DNA of 64,000 nt from Alteromonas sp. IB21 (GTDB lineage Bacteria; Pseudomonadota; Gammaproteobacteria; Enterobacterales; Alteromonadaceae). The notes beneath the pieces are model-generated. The model saw only the letters and a list, made by a program, of their open reading frames with translations, did no database searches and was not told the DNA's origin. Below are positions 1-8,820 of this stretch, one piece after another (position 1 is the first letter of the stretch; each line of letters begins with the position of its first letter). Where the stretch lies: NCBI RefSeq assembly GCF_016405965.1, contig NZ_JAEFCD010000001.1:107813-171812 (forward strand), given 5' to 3'. The translations under genes and the position numbers were made by a program.

Positions 1-1452
1 AACTTGATCAGAGGTTTTTTCGTGAGCAATAACTTCCGCTAACGGCATTTTGTCTACTGGCGAGAAGTAATGCAGGCCGATCACGTTTTCAGGGCGAGCT
101 GCTTTCGCGGCAATTTGTGTAATTGGAATAGACGATGTATTCGACGCGAAGATTGTGCTTTCTTTACAGTTCTCTTCAATATCCGCCACCATCTTTTGCT
201 TGAGCTCTAAATCTTCGAATACCGCTTCAACTACGATGTCGATATCTTGATAGCCACTATAGTCAAGCGTACCGGTGAGAAGCGCTAACTGCTTCTGCAT
301 TTCGCTATTACGCATAAAACGCTTCTTCACCTTTTTATTCAAGATGTCATAGCTGTACTTCATAGCGTTAGCGATGCCCTCAGCACGCACGTCTTTAATA
401 CGCACGGGAACACCAGCTTTCGTCGACGTTACATAGGCGATACCACCGCCCATCAAGCCGCCACCTAGCACACCAACTTTCTTCATCTTTTCAGGTTTAA
501 CGCCCTCAACGCCATTTTCTTTCTTCATTTCAGTAGTCGCGAAGAAAATTTGACGAAGCTGGAACGATTCAGGCGTCATGACAAGCTTTCCAAAGGCATC
601 AGCTTCCGCTTTAAGCCCCGCTTTCATGCCTTCATTCATACCTGTTTCAATAACATCGATAATGTAGCCTGGTGCGGGATAGTTGCCCTTGGTCTTTGCA
701 AACGTTGCTTCACGGGCTTTTTTAAACATCATGTTGCGGCCAGCGCCAGTTTTTTCCAACATTTTGTCCATAACGCTCTTCTGAGGCGCGTCGCGCTCAG
801 GTTTGCGTTTAAGCGCAAACTGTTCTGCTACTTTTAGCAATACAGTCTGTGGTACAACTTCATCAACAATACCGTATTTTTTAGCTTGCTTCGCTCGCGC
901 CGGAGAGCCTGTCAGCATCATTTTCATTGCTTGCTGAATACCGATTAAGCGAGGAAGACGCTGTGTGCCGCCACTACCAGGTAGTAATCCAAGCTGAACC
1001 TCAGGTAAACCTACCTGCGTACTTGGTGAATCGGTACATACGCGATAGTGACACGCAAGCGCGAGCTCTAAACCACCACCTAACGCAGGGCCGTGAATAG
1101 CCGCTACGAATGTCGCCTTCATGCTCTCAATTCTATCGAAAATGGCTTGACCGCCAGCGGCAATAGTTGTGGCATCTTCAGCGGTTTTACAGGCGGCTAG
1201 CATGGTAATGTCAGCACCAGCTACAAATGAACTTGGCTTGCCGCTCGTTAGCACAACACCTTTAATGCTGCTGTCACGCTCAATGTCGTCAAGCATGGCT
1301 GAAATTTCATCGCCAAACTCTGCTTTAAGCGTATTCATGGATTCACCAGGTACATCCATGCTTAGAATTGCGACGCCGTTATCCTGCTTAGTAAGCGTAA
1401 ATGCGCCTGAGGTTGGCTGAACTTCATTTGTCATTTCTTGTTCCTGACTCAT
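1..1452 (-). CDS. fadJ: Fatty oxidation complex alpha subunit FadJ (partial, C-terminus off the left edge)
   Basis: Multifunctional beta-oxidation protein: enoyl-CoA hydratase plus 3-hydroxyacyl-CoA dehydrogenase, acting in the cytoplasm with the thiolase FadI. The frame is open from an ATG at 1450-1452 to the window edge, 484 residues of an expected roughly 700. The N-terminal crotonase domain shows GADITML near residue 79 and the oxyanion-hole segment GPALGGGLELALAC further on. The NAD-binding dehydrogenase domain begins near residue 327 with GVLGGGLMGGG, followed by FASNTSSIPIT and GLHYFSPVDKMPL, all typical of FadB/FadJ. The start lies 1 nt after the fadI stop, so the two are translated from one message. 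FadJ rather than FadB is chosen because the thiolase gene lies upstream (fadIJ order) and the partner is FadI-type. Confidence 0.95.
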   Translation of the reverse strand, partial: MSQEQEMTNEVQPTSGAFTLTKQDNGVAILSMDVPGESMNTLKAEFGDEISAMLDDIERDSSIKGVVLTSGKPSSFVAGADITMLAACKTAEDATTIAAGGQAIFDRIESMKATFVAAIHGPALGGGLELALACHYRVCTDSPSTQVGLPEVQLGLLPGSGGTQRLPRLIGIQQAMKMMLTGSPARAKQAKKYGIVDEVVPQTVLLKVAEQFALKRKPERDAPQKSVMDKMLEKTGAGRNMMFKKAREATFAKTKGNYPAPGYIIDVIETGMNEGMKAGLKAEADAFGKLVMTPESFQLRQIFFATTEMKKENGVEGVKPEKMKKVGVLGGGLMGGGIAYVTSTKAGVPVRIKDVRAEGIANAMKYSYDILNKKVKKRFMRNSEMQKQLALLTGTLDYSGYQDIDIVVEAVFEDLELKQKMVADIEENCKESTIFASNTSSIPITQIAAKAARPENVIGLHYFSPVDKMPLAEVIAHEKTSDQV

Positions 1453-1453
1453 C

Positions 1454-2764
1454 TTATTCTGTCTCCACAATCATAGCCGCACCAAGACCACCCGCAGCAC
1501 ATGCAGTTAATAAACCTGTACCACCGCCACGGCGGTTTAACTCGTTAAGCATTTGCGTGATCATACGTGTACCAGTTGCAGCGAACGGGTGACCGTAGGC
1601 AATTGAACTACCCATTACGTTGAATTTGTCCATGTCAATTTCGCCAGTCGCTTTGTTGCGGCCTAATTTCTCTTTGGCGAACTTGTCACTTGCAAACATT
1701 TTAACGTTCGCTAACGTTTGCGCTGCAAATGCCTCGTGCATTTCGATAAGCGTTAGATCATTTAGGGTCATGCCTGCGCGGTCTAGGGCGATTGGAGTAG
1801 CATAGGAAGGCCCCATTAGCATGTCTTCCCACACATCGATTGCTGAGAACGCGTAGCTCTTAATATAGCCCAACGGCGTATAACCTAGTTCTTTTGCGCG
1901 GCTCTCTGTCATCATCAATACCGCTGAAGCACCATCGGTAAGTGGTGTGGCGTTTGCCGCTGTAACAGAGCCATACTTTTTGTCAAACACTGGACGAAGT
2001 TTCGCGTAACCTTCGAGTTTTGAATCGAAACGCACGTTGTTGTCGCGCTCAAGGGCACCTTTATATGGTTCAGCATAAGCGGTCATGACTTCGCCAGACA
2101 GTTTACCTGCCTCCCAACTTTCAGCTGCAAGACTGTGTGAGCGATGTGCGAGTTTGTCTTGTTCTTCCCGAGAAATTTGATGCGTTTTCGCCATTTGCTC
2201 TGCCGTTTGCCCCATCGACAATCCCGTAGAGTACTCGGCTACTGCTGGTGGAACCGGCGCTAAATCTTTCAGGCTCAAACGTCTGAAGATATTAAGTTTT
2301 TGACCAAGGGTTTTGGTTTTCTGTAAGTCAACCAACGCACGCGCAAGGTTTTTTGATACGCCAATAGGTGAGACTGACGTTGAGTCTGCGCCACCGGCAA
2401 TACCCACTTGAACCGTGCCAGCCATCATACTTTCAGCAATATTGACCGTTGATTGGAAACTGGTCGCACAAGCCCGTGATACGCTATAAGCATCGGTGTG
2501 AACATTCATACCGGTACCAAGTACAATTTCACGTGCAATATTTGGGGCTTCAGGCATTTGAACCACTTGACCATAAACAACCTGGTCAACCCATTCCTTC
2601 TGAACACCGTGACGCACGAGCAGTTCGTTCACAACCATTTTGCCTAAATCTACAGCCGGCACGCCGTGAAAATATGTCGCCATTTTAGCAAACGGAGTAC
2701 GCAACCCCGCGACAATGGCGATGCGATCACCCTCTCGGGTAGTAACTGATTGTTTTGTAGCCAT
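1454..2764 (-). CDS. fadI: Acetyl-CoA acyltransferase FadI (3-ketoacyl-CoA thiolase)
   Basis: Catalyses thiolytic cleavage of 3-ketoacyl-CoA to acetyl-CoA and a shortened acyl-CoA, the last step of each beta-oxidation cycle, in complex with FadJ. The length of 436 residues equals that of E. coli FadI as I recall it. The nucleophile is Cys99 in [12 protein letters not shown]. The catalytic His is in [10 protein letters not shown] near residue 391 and the second Cys in [12 protein letters not shown] near residue 423. The ATG at 2762-2764 is the first of the frame. It is the first gene of a fadI-fadJ operon with a 1-nt gap. A FadR-like operator lies about 50 bp upstream (2813-2829), so repression by FadR released by acyl-CoA is likely. 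Confidence 0.96.
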   Translation of the reverse strand: MATKQSVTTREGDRIAIVAGLRTPFAKMATYFHGVPAVDLGKMVVNELLVRHGVQKEWVDQVVYGQVVQMPEAPNIAREIVLGTGMNVHTDAYSVSRACATSFQSTVNIAESMMAGTVQVGIAGGADSTSVSPIGVSKNLARALVDLQKTKTLGQKLNIFRRLSLKDLAPVPPAVAEYSTGLSMGQTAEQMAKTHQISREEQDKLAHRSHSLAAESWEAGKLSGEVMTAYAEPYKGALERDNNVRFDSKLEGYAKLRPVFDKKYGSVTAANATPLTDGASAVLMMTESRAKELGYTPLGYIKSYAFSAIDVWEDMLMGPSYATPIALDRAGMTLNDLTLIEMHEAFAAQTLANVKMFASDKFAKEKLGRNKATGEIDMDKFNVMGSSIAYGHPFAATGTRMITQMLNELNRRGGGTGLLTACAAGGLGAAMIVETE

Positions 2765-2812
2765 AATGCACCTAAATTGATGACCTACTTTAAGATTAGC
2801 GCTATGCCTTTC

Positions 2813-2829
2813 AAGTGGTCTGACCTGTA
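2813..2829 (-). promoter_or_regulatory. FadR-type operator upstream of fadIJ
   Basis: The 17-mer AAGTGGTCTGACCTGTA has the perfect core GGTC-T-GACC and differs at about two outer positions from the FadR consensus I remember (AACTGGTCNGACCTGTT). It lies 49 bp before the fadI start, where a repressor would block the promoter. Seen: the palindrome and its position. Inferred: FadR binding. Confidence 0.75.
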
Positions 2830-2870
2830 ATAGTTACGATTTTTACAAACTATGAACAAAATAGCAAATA

Positions 2871-3050
2871 ATGCGGATAGAAGAACAAAATAAATGCCCC
2901 AAAGTTATTACCGCGACTGATGCCATGCTTAAAGACGGCCCGTTGCTTACAAGCATAACCAAATATCGTGTTATTAATACCGTTAAACGACTTGAAGAAA
3001 GATACAATGAACCTTATATGGAAATGAAAGTCTGTTTTGTGTCATTGTGA
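2871..3050 (+). CDS. Possible small hypothetical protein (59 aa)
   Basis: ATG at 2871, TGA at 3048-3050, 59 codons. The protein starts MRIEEQNKCPKVITATDAML and is mixed and fairly charged (KYRVINTVKRLEERYNE), with no membrane segment or familiar motif. Composition looks more like real coding sequence than a chance frame, but no ribosome-binding site is evident (CAAATA before the ATG) and nothing in it is recognised. It lies alone in the divergent fadI/moxR region, upstream of moxR on the same strand. It could be a small gene, a remnant of a larger one, or chance. Confidence 0.3.
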   Translation: MRIEEQNKCPKVITATDAMLKDGPLLTSITKYRVINTVKRLEERYNEPYMEMKVCFVSL

Positions 3051-3172
3051 CGTAAACCTAAGGTTTAAATAATCTAGTCATGGCATAAGCGATCACTTTA
3101 AAGTCATCTGTTTACGTCGTCGTCGCACTGACACATCCCAATAACGAGAACTTAAACGGAAATTTTTGCATT

Positions 3173-4129
3173 ATGGCAGCAGCGCAATTTCAACAGTTAC
3201 ACGCTTACTTAGACCAACAAATCATTGGTCAACACGCGTTAACAAAAAGCCTTCTTATCGCTCTTTTGGCCGACGGTCACTTGCTTGTTGAGGGACCTCC
3301 AGGACTTGCGAAAACTCGCGCAATCAATGCACTTGCTAACGGTATTGACGGTGATTTTCATCGTGTGCAGTTCACCCCTGACCTACTACCAGCAGATTTA
3401 ACCGGTACGGACATCTATCGACCTGAGACGGGTGAATTTGTATTCCAGAAAGGCCCGCTCTTTCACAATTTAGTGTTGGCCGATGAAATAAACCGTGCCC
3501 CAGCAAAAGTGCAGTCGGCGCTATTAGAGGCAATGGCCGAACGCCAAATTACGGTAGGGAGCAAAACCTATCCTTTGCCACCACTGTTTTTAGTTATGGC
3601 AACGCAAAATCCACTAGAGCAAGAAGGGACTTATCCTCTGCCAGAGGCTCAATTAGATCGTTTTTTAATGCATGTTGATATAGATTATCCAGGCGCGGAA
3701 ACAGAACTAGAAATTCTGCGTTTAACACGCGGTGAAGCCCTGTCAGAGCCACCGGTAACACCACCTACGCTCACACAGGGCGATATTTTTACGGCCCGTA
3801 AGGAAGCCTTATCGCTTTATATGGCGCCTGAATTAGAACAGTATTTAGTTCAGCTTATTATGGCGACCCGCCAACCAGCAAACTTCGATGCTGATTTAGG
3901 CCAGTGGATTGCCATGGGAACAAGCCCCCGCGCCACCATTAGTTTAGATCGATGCGCACGCGCTCACGCATGGCTAAGCGGCAGAGATTTTGTCGGGCCA
4001 GATGACATTCAGGCTGTTGTACATAATGTTCTTCGCCACCGCATTATTTTGTCTTATCAAGCTGAAGCCGAAGGTGTAACAATCAACGATGTGCTAGATA
4101 AGATTGTCGCTACTGTCGCAGTTCCATAA
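3173..4129 (+). CDS. MoxR-family AAA+ ATPase
   Basis: MoxR ATPases are chaperone-like AAA+ proteins that usually act with von Willebrand A proteins encoded beside them. This 318-residue protein has Walker A GPPGLAKT at residues 41-48 (the GLAKT form is typical of MoxR), Walker B VLADE at 101-105, the family segment NRAPAKVQSALLEAMAE after it, sensor-like MATQNPLEQEGTYPLPEAQ near 150, LDRF, and a C-terminal lid domain. It is the first gene of a six-gene operon; the next gene starts 3 nt after its stop. The client and the cellular process are unknown. Envelope stress roles have been proposed for similar Bat operons, but nothing in this sequence proves it. Confidence 0.93.
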   Translation: MAAAQFQQLHAYLDQQIIGQHALTKSLLIALLADGHLLVEGPPGLAKTRAINALANGIDGDFHRVQFTPDLLPADLTGTDIYRPETGEFVFQKGPLFHNLVLADEINRAPAKVQSALLEAMAERQITVGSKTYPLPPLFLVMATQNPLEQEGTYPLPEAQLDRFLMHVDIDYPGAETELEILRLTRGEALSEPPVTPPTLTQGDIFTARKEALSLYMAPELEQYLVQLIMATRQPANFDADLGQWIAMGTSPRATISLDRCARAHAWLSGRDFVGPDDIQAVVHNVLRHRIILSYQAEAEGVTINDVLDKIVATVAVP

Positions 4130-4132
4130 GCC

Positions 4133-5107
4133 ATGGAGAATGTGAAGTCGCAGCTAACTAAGCTGCAAAGCAACGGCGTCACCCTGTCAACAGCTGAGCT
4201 TCTTCGCTATCAGCAGCTATCTAAACTCTTTAGTTTAGCGCCCAAACGTATGCCTCAAGCCAAGCTTGCAGGAAGCTACCTTACTAAACACAAGGGGCGC
4301 GGAATGGAGTTTGACGAGGCGCGACATTACCAACCTGGCGATGATATTCGCGCCATTGATTGGCGCGTGACCGCGCGCACAGGGAAGACACACACTAAGA
4401 TGTATCGCGAAGAGCGAGAACGCCCCGTGTTTCTGTTTTGCGATTACTTGCCCTCAATGGCCTTCGGAACGCAATTGTTAACGAAAGCAGTCCAAGCCGC
4501 TCATGTGTCTTCTTTAATTAGTTGGTCTGCTGCCGCTCGCGGAGATAAAGTTGGTGCGTTAGTTTTTAATCAGCAGCAGCATAAAGAAATCAAACCTCTC
4601 ACGCGTAAAAAGGCCGTACTGCACGTATGCCATGAACTCATGTCCCTTCATGAGCAAAGTACGCAACATATGCCAGATAAAGCTCGTGATGAAAAAGCCT
4701 TTGCCGATGCTTGCGCTCGCGCTAGACGCTTAGCCAGACCTGGAAGCCTAGTTTACTTAGTGTCTGACTTTCAGCATCTTGGCACTCAAGCTATTCAGCA
4801 TTTAAGCCATCTTACAAGACATTGTGAAGTTAGAGCCATAGTGGTCAACGACCCCATAGAGCACGCCTTACCAAACACATCGTCACTTCAAACGGTAAGT
4901 GTTTCAGACGGGAAAAATCAGCAGCGCTGGGTTTTAGGCGACAGTAAAGAGCAAGATCAATACAAACAATGGCGTGACGAACATAACCGTACAATTTATG
5001 AAATGCTAAGAAAAAATAATATCGCTCGTTTCAGTGTCTCAGCCGGGCTTCCCTTAGATGATCAGCTTCAAAGTATGCAACAAGAAAAACGATTGGAGCT
5101 GAATTGA
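4133..5107 (+). CDS. DUF58 domain-containing protein of the MoxR/Bat operon
   Basis: A 324-residue DUF58 protein, the usual second gene of MoxR/Bat clusters. The family signature is clear at residues 59-85: EFDEARHYQPGDDIRAIDWR followed by TARTGK. The region after it resembles a von Willebrand A fold (FLFCDYLPSMAFG, later LVYLVSDFQHLG), with a degenerate metal site. No signal peptide or membrane helix is evident, so it is probably cytoplasmic and works with the MoxR ATPase. Its stop overlaps the next start by 4 nt (ATGA), supporting translational coupling. Biochemical function is not known for the family. Confidence 0.9.
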   Translation: MENVKSQLTKLQSNGVTLSTAELLRYQQLSKLFSLAPKRMPQAKLAGSYLTKHKGRGMEFDEARHYQPGDDIRAIDWRVTARTGKTHTKMYREERERPVFLFCDYLPSMAFGTQLLTKAVQAAHVSSLISWSAAARGDKVGALVFNQQQHKEIKPLTRKKAVLHVCHELMSLHEQSTQHMPDKARDEKAFADACARARRLARPGSLVYLVSDFQHLGTQAIQHLSHLTRHCEVRAIVVNDPIEHALPNTSSLQTVSVSDGKNQQRWVLGDSKEQDQYKQWRDEHNRTIYEMLRKNNIARFSVSAGLPLDDQLQSMQQEKRLELN

Positions 5108-5760
5108 TGCAAAACAGCAATATTCCGTTAAACGTTACAAAAACTATGCAGTTACCTAATCAGCAACCTTTACAAACGCAGCAGCAGGACCCACTCGCTC
5201 AGCTTCGAGATATCCACGTTCCTAACGACGTCAGTGCTTGGCCGCTAGATTGGGGGTGGTGGTTACTTACTGCTTTAGTTGTCATTACAATTTTCGGCCT
5301 TTACAAAACGCTTTCAGCTTACCTGCGCCATAACAAGCCGCGAAAGCAAGCTTTAGCACTTCTTGAGTCCGTTTCAGCACAACAGAATAATTGGCCCGTA
5401 GCGCTTAATTCCATATTGAAGCGCGCAGCAATGAGCTACTACCCTACTCAACAAGTAGCTGGTTTATATGGTAAACAGTGGCAAGCGTTTCTAACCTCAG
5501 CGCTGAGGAAACGTGATAAAAAACTTGAGAGCGATTTAGCATTGTTGGTTAGCAATATTTATCACGCCAACCCAAATTCCAATGATTTTGATACATGTAA
5601 AAACGCGGTAAAAGGTTGGCTGTCTAAAGCTCGCTTTCCCAAGAACAAATTAACATTTGACGTGCCTGGCAATGAAGAATTCGAAGGCAGTAATACGCAA
5701 GCAGCCTTAAACGGCGCATCAGCAAACGACAATCAAGCAAAGGAGGCTCATCATGCTTAA
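5104..5760 (+). CDS. DUF4381 membrane protein of the MoxR/Bat operon
   Basis: A 218-residue protein with a short N-terminal region, the motif DIHVPNDVSAWPLDWGWWLL near residues 37-56, and one membrane helix just after it (WWLLTALVVITIFGLYKTL). The soluble part contains NSILKRAAMSYYP and LYGKQWQAFL, typical of DUF4381, a small component found between the DUF58 and VWA genes in gammaproteobacterial MoxR operons. It starts within the DUF58 stop and overlaps the following batA start by 8 nt. Function is unknown; a membrane anchor or adaptor for the VWA proteins is an inference from gene order. Confidence 0.85.
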   Translation: MMQNSNIPLNVTKTMQLPNQQPLQTQQQDPLAQLRDIHVPNDVSAWPLDWGWWLLTALVVITIFGLYKTLSAYLRHNKPRKQALALLESVSAQQNNWPVALNSILKRAAMSYYPTQQVAGLYGKQWQAFLTSALRKRDKKLESDLALLVSNIYHANPNSNDFDTCKNAVKGWLSKARFPKNKLTFDVPGNEEFEGSNTQAALNGASANDNQAKEAHHA

Positions 5761-6802
5761 TTTTGCTTGGTGGTGGGTATTTTTTGCGATCCCCTTGCCT
5801 ATTATTGTGCGCCTGCTTTCTAAAAAAGCGCAAGACATGCCGATGGCTGCGCTGCGGGTTCCCAGTTTGCGGCCTGGCGAAGTGTCAGAGCAAACTCAAT
5901 TAAGGCAAACCAAGATACCGCTTGTGGTAAGTAGTTTAATATGGCTACTGCTTGTGACTGCCGCAGCCCGCCCTCAATGGTTGGGCGAGCCCGTGAGCAT
6001 TCCCAACGAAGGAAGGGAAATGATGCTAGCCGTCGACTTATCAGGCAGTATGAAAATTGATGACATGCAGCTTCAAGGCAGACAAGTAAATCGACTAACC
6101 ATGACAAAATCTGTGGTTTACGATTTCATTCAGCGTCGCGTGGGCGATAGACTTGGTCTTATTTTATTTGCTGATACCGCATACGTTCAAGCGCCACTAA
6201 CTTACGACAGAGACACAGTATCTACACTTCTTAGTGAAGCTGTTATTGGTCTAGTGGGCGAGCAAACCGCAATAGGCGATGCTATAGGTTTAGCGGTGAA
6301 ACGTTTTGATGAACGTGAAGAATCAAACAACGTACTGATCCTTCTTACCGACGGACAGAACACAGCAGGTAACATCACGCCAGAACAAGCCAAAGAACTC
6401 GCTATTAGCAAAGGCGTTAAGGTATACACCATAGGTGTAGGCGCCGACAAAATGCTAATTCAGAGTTTCTTCGGCAGTCGCCAAATAAACCCTTCGCAAG
6501 AGCTTGATGAGGGAATGTTGACCGACATCGCAACTTCAACGGGTGGGCAATATTTCAGGGCAAGAAATGCGCAAGAGCTACAGTCCATATACCAACAGCT
6601 TGACGCACTTGAGCCAATTGAAGGTGAAACCCGCAAAATGCGCCCATTAAGCGCACTTTTTTACTATCCTCTTGCGGCAGCAATACTCCTATCTGCACTA
6701 TGGGCATTTTTAACCCTGGCAATTTCGTCATATCGCTGGATAAAACGAAAGCAAAATCCGTTTTCCGCGCATGGTCCAGAATTAACTAAGGAGACGAAAT
6801 AA
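5753..6802 (+). CDS. BatA-like von Willebrand factor A membrane protein
   Basis: A 349-residue protein with helices near residues 5-22 and 56-72, a VWA domain from about 90 to 285, and a C-terminal helix (YYPLAAAILLSALWAFLTLAI). The metal-ion-dependent adhesion site DxSxS is intact: AVDLSGSMK with D95, S97 and S99, followed by the later conserved segment LILLTDGQNTAG. This is the BatA layout (helix-VWA-helix). The VWA domain should be periplasmic and bind a divalent metal and protein partners. The gene overlaps its upstream neighbour by 8 nt and shares 1 nt (TAATG) with the next gene, so it is firmly in the operon. The partner protein is not known. Confidence 0.9.
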   Translation: MLNFAWWWVFFAIPLPIIVRLLSKKAQDMPMAALRVPSLRPGEVSEQTQLRQTKIPLVVSSLIWLLLVTAAARPQWLGEPVSIPNEGREMMLAVDLSGSMKIDDMQLQGRQVNRLTMTKSVVYDFIQRRVGDRLGLILFADTAYVQAPLTYDRDTVSTLLSEAVIGLVGEQTAIGDAIGLAVKRFDEREESNNVLILLTDGQNTAGNITPEQAKELAISKGVKVYTIGVGADKMLIQSFFGSRQINPSQELDEGMLTDIATSTGGQYFRARNAQELQSIYQQLDALEPIEGETRKMRPLSALFYYPLAAAILLSALWAFLTLAISSYRWIKRKQNPFSAHGPELTKETK

Positions 6803-8820
6803 TGAAACTCGACTTCTTAAACCAATTTCATTTTTTGCGCCCCGAATGGTTTATCGCGTTGATTCCTCTAATGTTGCTGGTGATATTAATAAGAAAAACC
6901 ACGGCTAAGCAATCGGGATGGCAATCGGTGATCCCCTCTCACTTGTATCAATACATGGTGATTGGAAAAAACGAATTAGGCGCAAAACCGCCTATGTGGA
7001 TGCTGGCCTTTGTATGGGTTATAAGTGTTATTGCGCTAGCTGGTCCAACGTGGGAACGATTACCTCAACCGGTTTATCAGCTAAAAATGGGACATGTCAT
7101 TGTTATTGATATGTCGCTATCTATGCGCGCTACCGATATGACGCCTGATAGGCTGACCCGAGCTAAGTATAAGGCGATAGACTTGGTCAACGCTATTGGT
7201 GAAGGCGAAATGGGTCTTGTCGCTTATGCGGGAGATGCATTTGTTATAAGCCCATTAACCGAAGACGCTGGCAATATCACAACGCTACTTCCCAGTCTTT
7301 CACCCGAGATCATGCCAGTGCCAGGCAGCGATCCGCTGTTAGGTATAGAGAGTGCAGCCGAGCTTCTAACCAATGCGGGATATAACTCAGGCATGATCTA
7401 TTGGATTACTGACGGTATAGAGTTAGAACAACAGCAAGAACTTCAAGAGTATGTGGCATCTATTCCTTTCACTGTAAATGCGCTTACGGTTGGCACGTCT
7501 GAAGGCGCTCCCATTCGCCAACAAAGCGGCGAGCTTCTAAAGGATTTTACAGGCAGCATCGTTATACCTAAGTTAAATGAAGGCGCAGTGAAAGGTGTTG
7601 TAAAAACGAGCGGCGGACGTTTCGAATCCTTCACATCAAACGACGCCGATATCGAGGCGCTCGCGGCGGTATCGCTACTCGATAAAAGTGATAGTGAAGA
7701 GGACGAAGAAGAGAGCAATTTACAGGGAGATCAGTGGAAAGAAGTCGGCCCTTACCTGTTACTTTTACTCCTTCCGTTCGCAGCTTTTGCATTTAAACGA
7801 GGCCTAGTATTCATTGTATTAGTTGGCATACTGAGTCCGTCTTTCGTTCAAAACGCTCATGCCTTGCAAAGTTCTCAAGACTCACAAAACGCAGCTGCAC
7901 AGACATCGTCTGCACCAGCGTCGGCAAGCGGACCCAATCCGCTTTCATGGTGGCAAAAGCCGTTTATGAATGACAATCAGGAAGCATTGAACAGTTACCA
8001 AAGAGGTAAGTATAAAGACGCTGTTAACCAGTTTAATGACGAAACGTGGAAGGCCTCATCACTCTATAAATCTGGTGATTATGAAGGTGCGTTAAATGCC
8101 TACCAAAACATCCCTGGACCCAACAGCGCCTATAACCAGGGTAATGCACTAGCAAAGCTCGGTAAGCTTGAAGAGGCGGTTAAAAAATATGACCAAGCTT
8201 TGCGCGAAGATCCGGATTTTGAAGATGCGAGAACCAACAAAAAGATTATTGAAGATTTGCTGAAACAGCAACAACAACAGCAGAATCAAAATGATCAGCA
8301 GCAAGACCAAGATCAGAACGAGTCTGATAATAATAGCGAGCAAGATGACTCTCAAAATAGTGACCAAAACAATCAGGATAGTTCAAATGACCAGAACGGT
8401 CAGCAAAACCCTGGTGAGGACCAACAGTCAGATAAAAATCAAGATCAGCGCGCTAACAGTGAACAGCAAAATAGCGGTGATGACTCGCAGCAACCTGATG
8501 ATTCAAAGATAAATGACGAGGACGAACCATCGGATTCACAGCAACAAAATGCAGAGCAGGACCAGTCTGATCAGAATGAAAATGCGCAGCAAAATAGTAA
8601 GCAAGCAAAAGAGAGCGAGCAACAGGCAGAGCGTGAAGCACAAGCCGCGCAAGGTCAAGCTGAAGAACTCACTGATGCAGAAAAAGAAGAACTACAGCGA
8701 ATGGAAAGTTTAATGCGTCGCGTACCTGACGACCCCGCATTTTTGCTTAAACGAAAAATGCAATTAGAAGCCCAAAAACGTCAGCGTCAACGTATGCCTT
8801 CAAATCGGAGTGATTGGTAG
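6802..8820 (+). CDS. BatB-BatC fusion: VWA plus TPR protein with Gln/Asn/Asp-rich linker
   Basis: A 672-residue protein joining two Bat modules. Residues 1-85 hold two helices. A VWA domain follows with an intact DxSxS site (VIDMSLSMRA; D103, S105, S107). A membrane helix region lies near 315-340. TPR repeats run from about 389 to 486 (EALNSYQRGKYKDAVNQF; AYNQGNALAKLGKLEEAV). A low-complexity linker rich in Q, N, D, S and E covers about 487-620, and the conserved BatC-type tail VPDDPAFLLKRK ends the protein. In other bacteria BatB and BatC are often separate. The linker DNA is rich in CAA/CAG/GAT codons and gives long spurious frames on other strands. The start overlaps the batA stop by 1 nt; batD starts on the next base. 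Confidence 0.9.
   Translation: MKLDFLNQFHFLRPEWFIALIPLMLLVILIRKTTAKQSGWQSVIPSHLYQYMVIGKNELGAKPPMWMLAFVWVISVIALAGPTWERLPQPVYQLKMGHVIVIDMSLSMRATDMTPDRLTRAKYKAIDLVNAIGEGEMGLVAYAGDAFVISPLTEDAGNITTLLPSLSPEIMPVPGSDPLLGIESAAELLTNAGYNSGMIYWITDGIELEQQQELQEYVASIPFTVNALTVGTSEGAPIRQQSGELLKDFTGSIVIPKLNEGAVKGVVKTSGGRFESFTSNDADIEALAAVSLLDKSDSEEDEEESNLQGDQWKEVGPYLLLLLLPFAAFAFKRGLVFIVLVGILSPSFVQNAHALQSSQDSQNAAAQTSSAPASASGPNPLSWWQKPFMNDNQEALNSYQRGKYKDAVNQFNDETWKASSLYKSGDYEGALNAYQNIPGPNSAYNQGNALAKLGKLEEAVKKYDQALREDPDFEDARTNKKIIEDLLKQQQQQQNQNDQQQDQDQNESDNNSEQDDSQNSDQNNQDSSNDQNGQQNPGEDQQSDKNQDQRANSEQQNSGDDSQQPDDSKINDEDEPSDSQQQNAEQDQSDQNENAQQNSKQAKESEQQAEREAQAAQGQAEELTDAEKEELQRMESLMRRVPDDPAFLLKRKMQLEAQKRQRQRMPSNRSDW

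Larger units (their letters stand above)
2765..3172. other. Divergent intergenic region fadI / moxR (408 bp)
   Basis: It separates the leftward fadIJ operon from the rightward moxR operon, so it should hold both promoters. It contains the FadR-like site at 2813-2829 and one short open frame (2871-3050) listed separately. I see no terminator and no other convincing motif. Confidence 0.6.

Noticed and set aside
8149..8713. Several long frames on other strands or frames inside the batB/C gene
   Set aside because: They are products of the repetitive CAA/CAG/GAT codons of the Q/N/D-rich linker.
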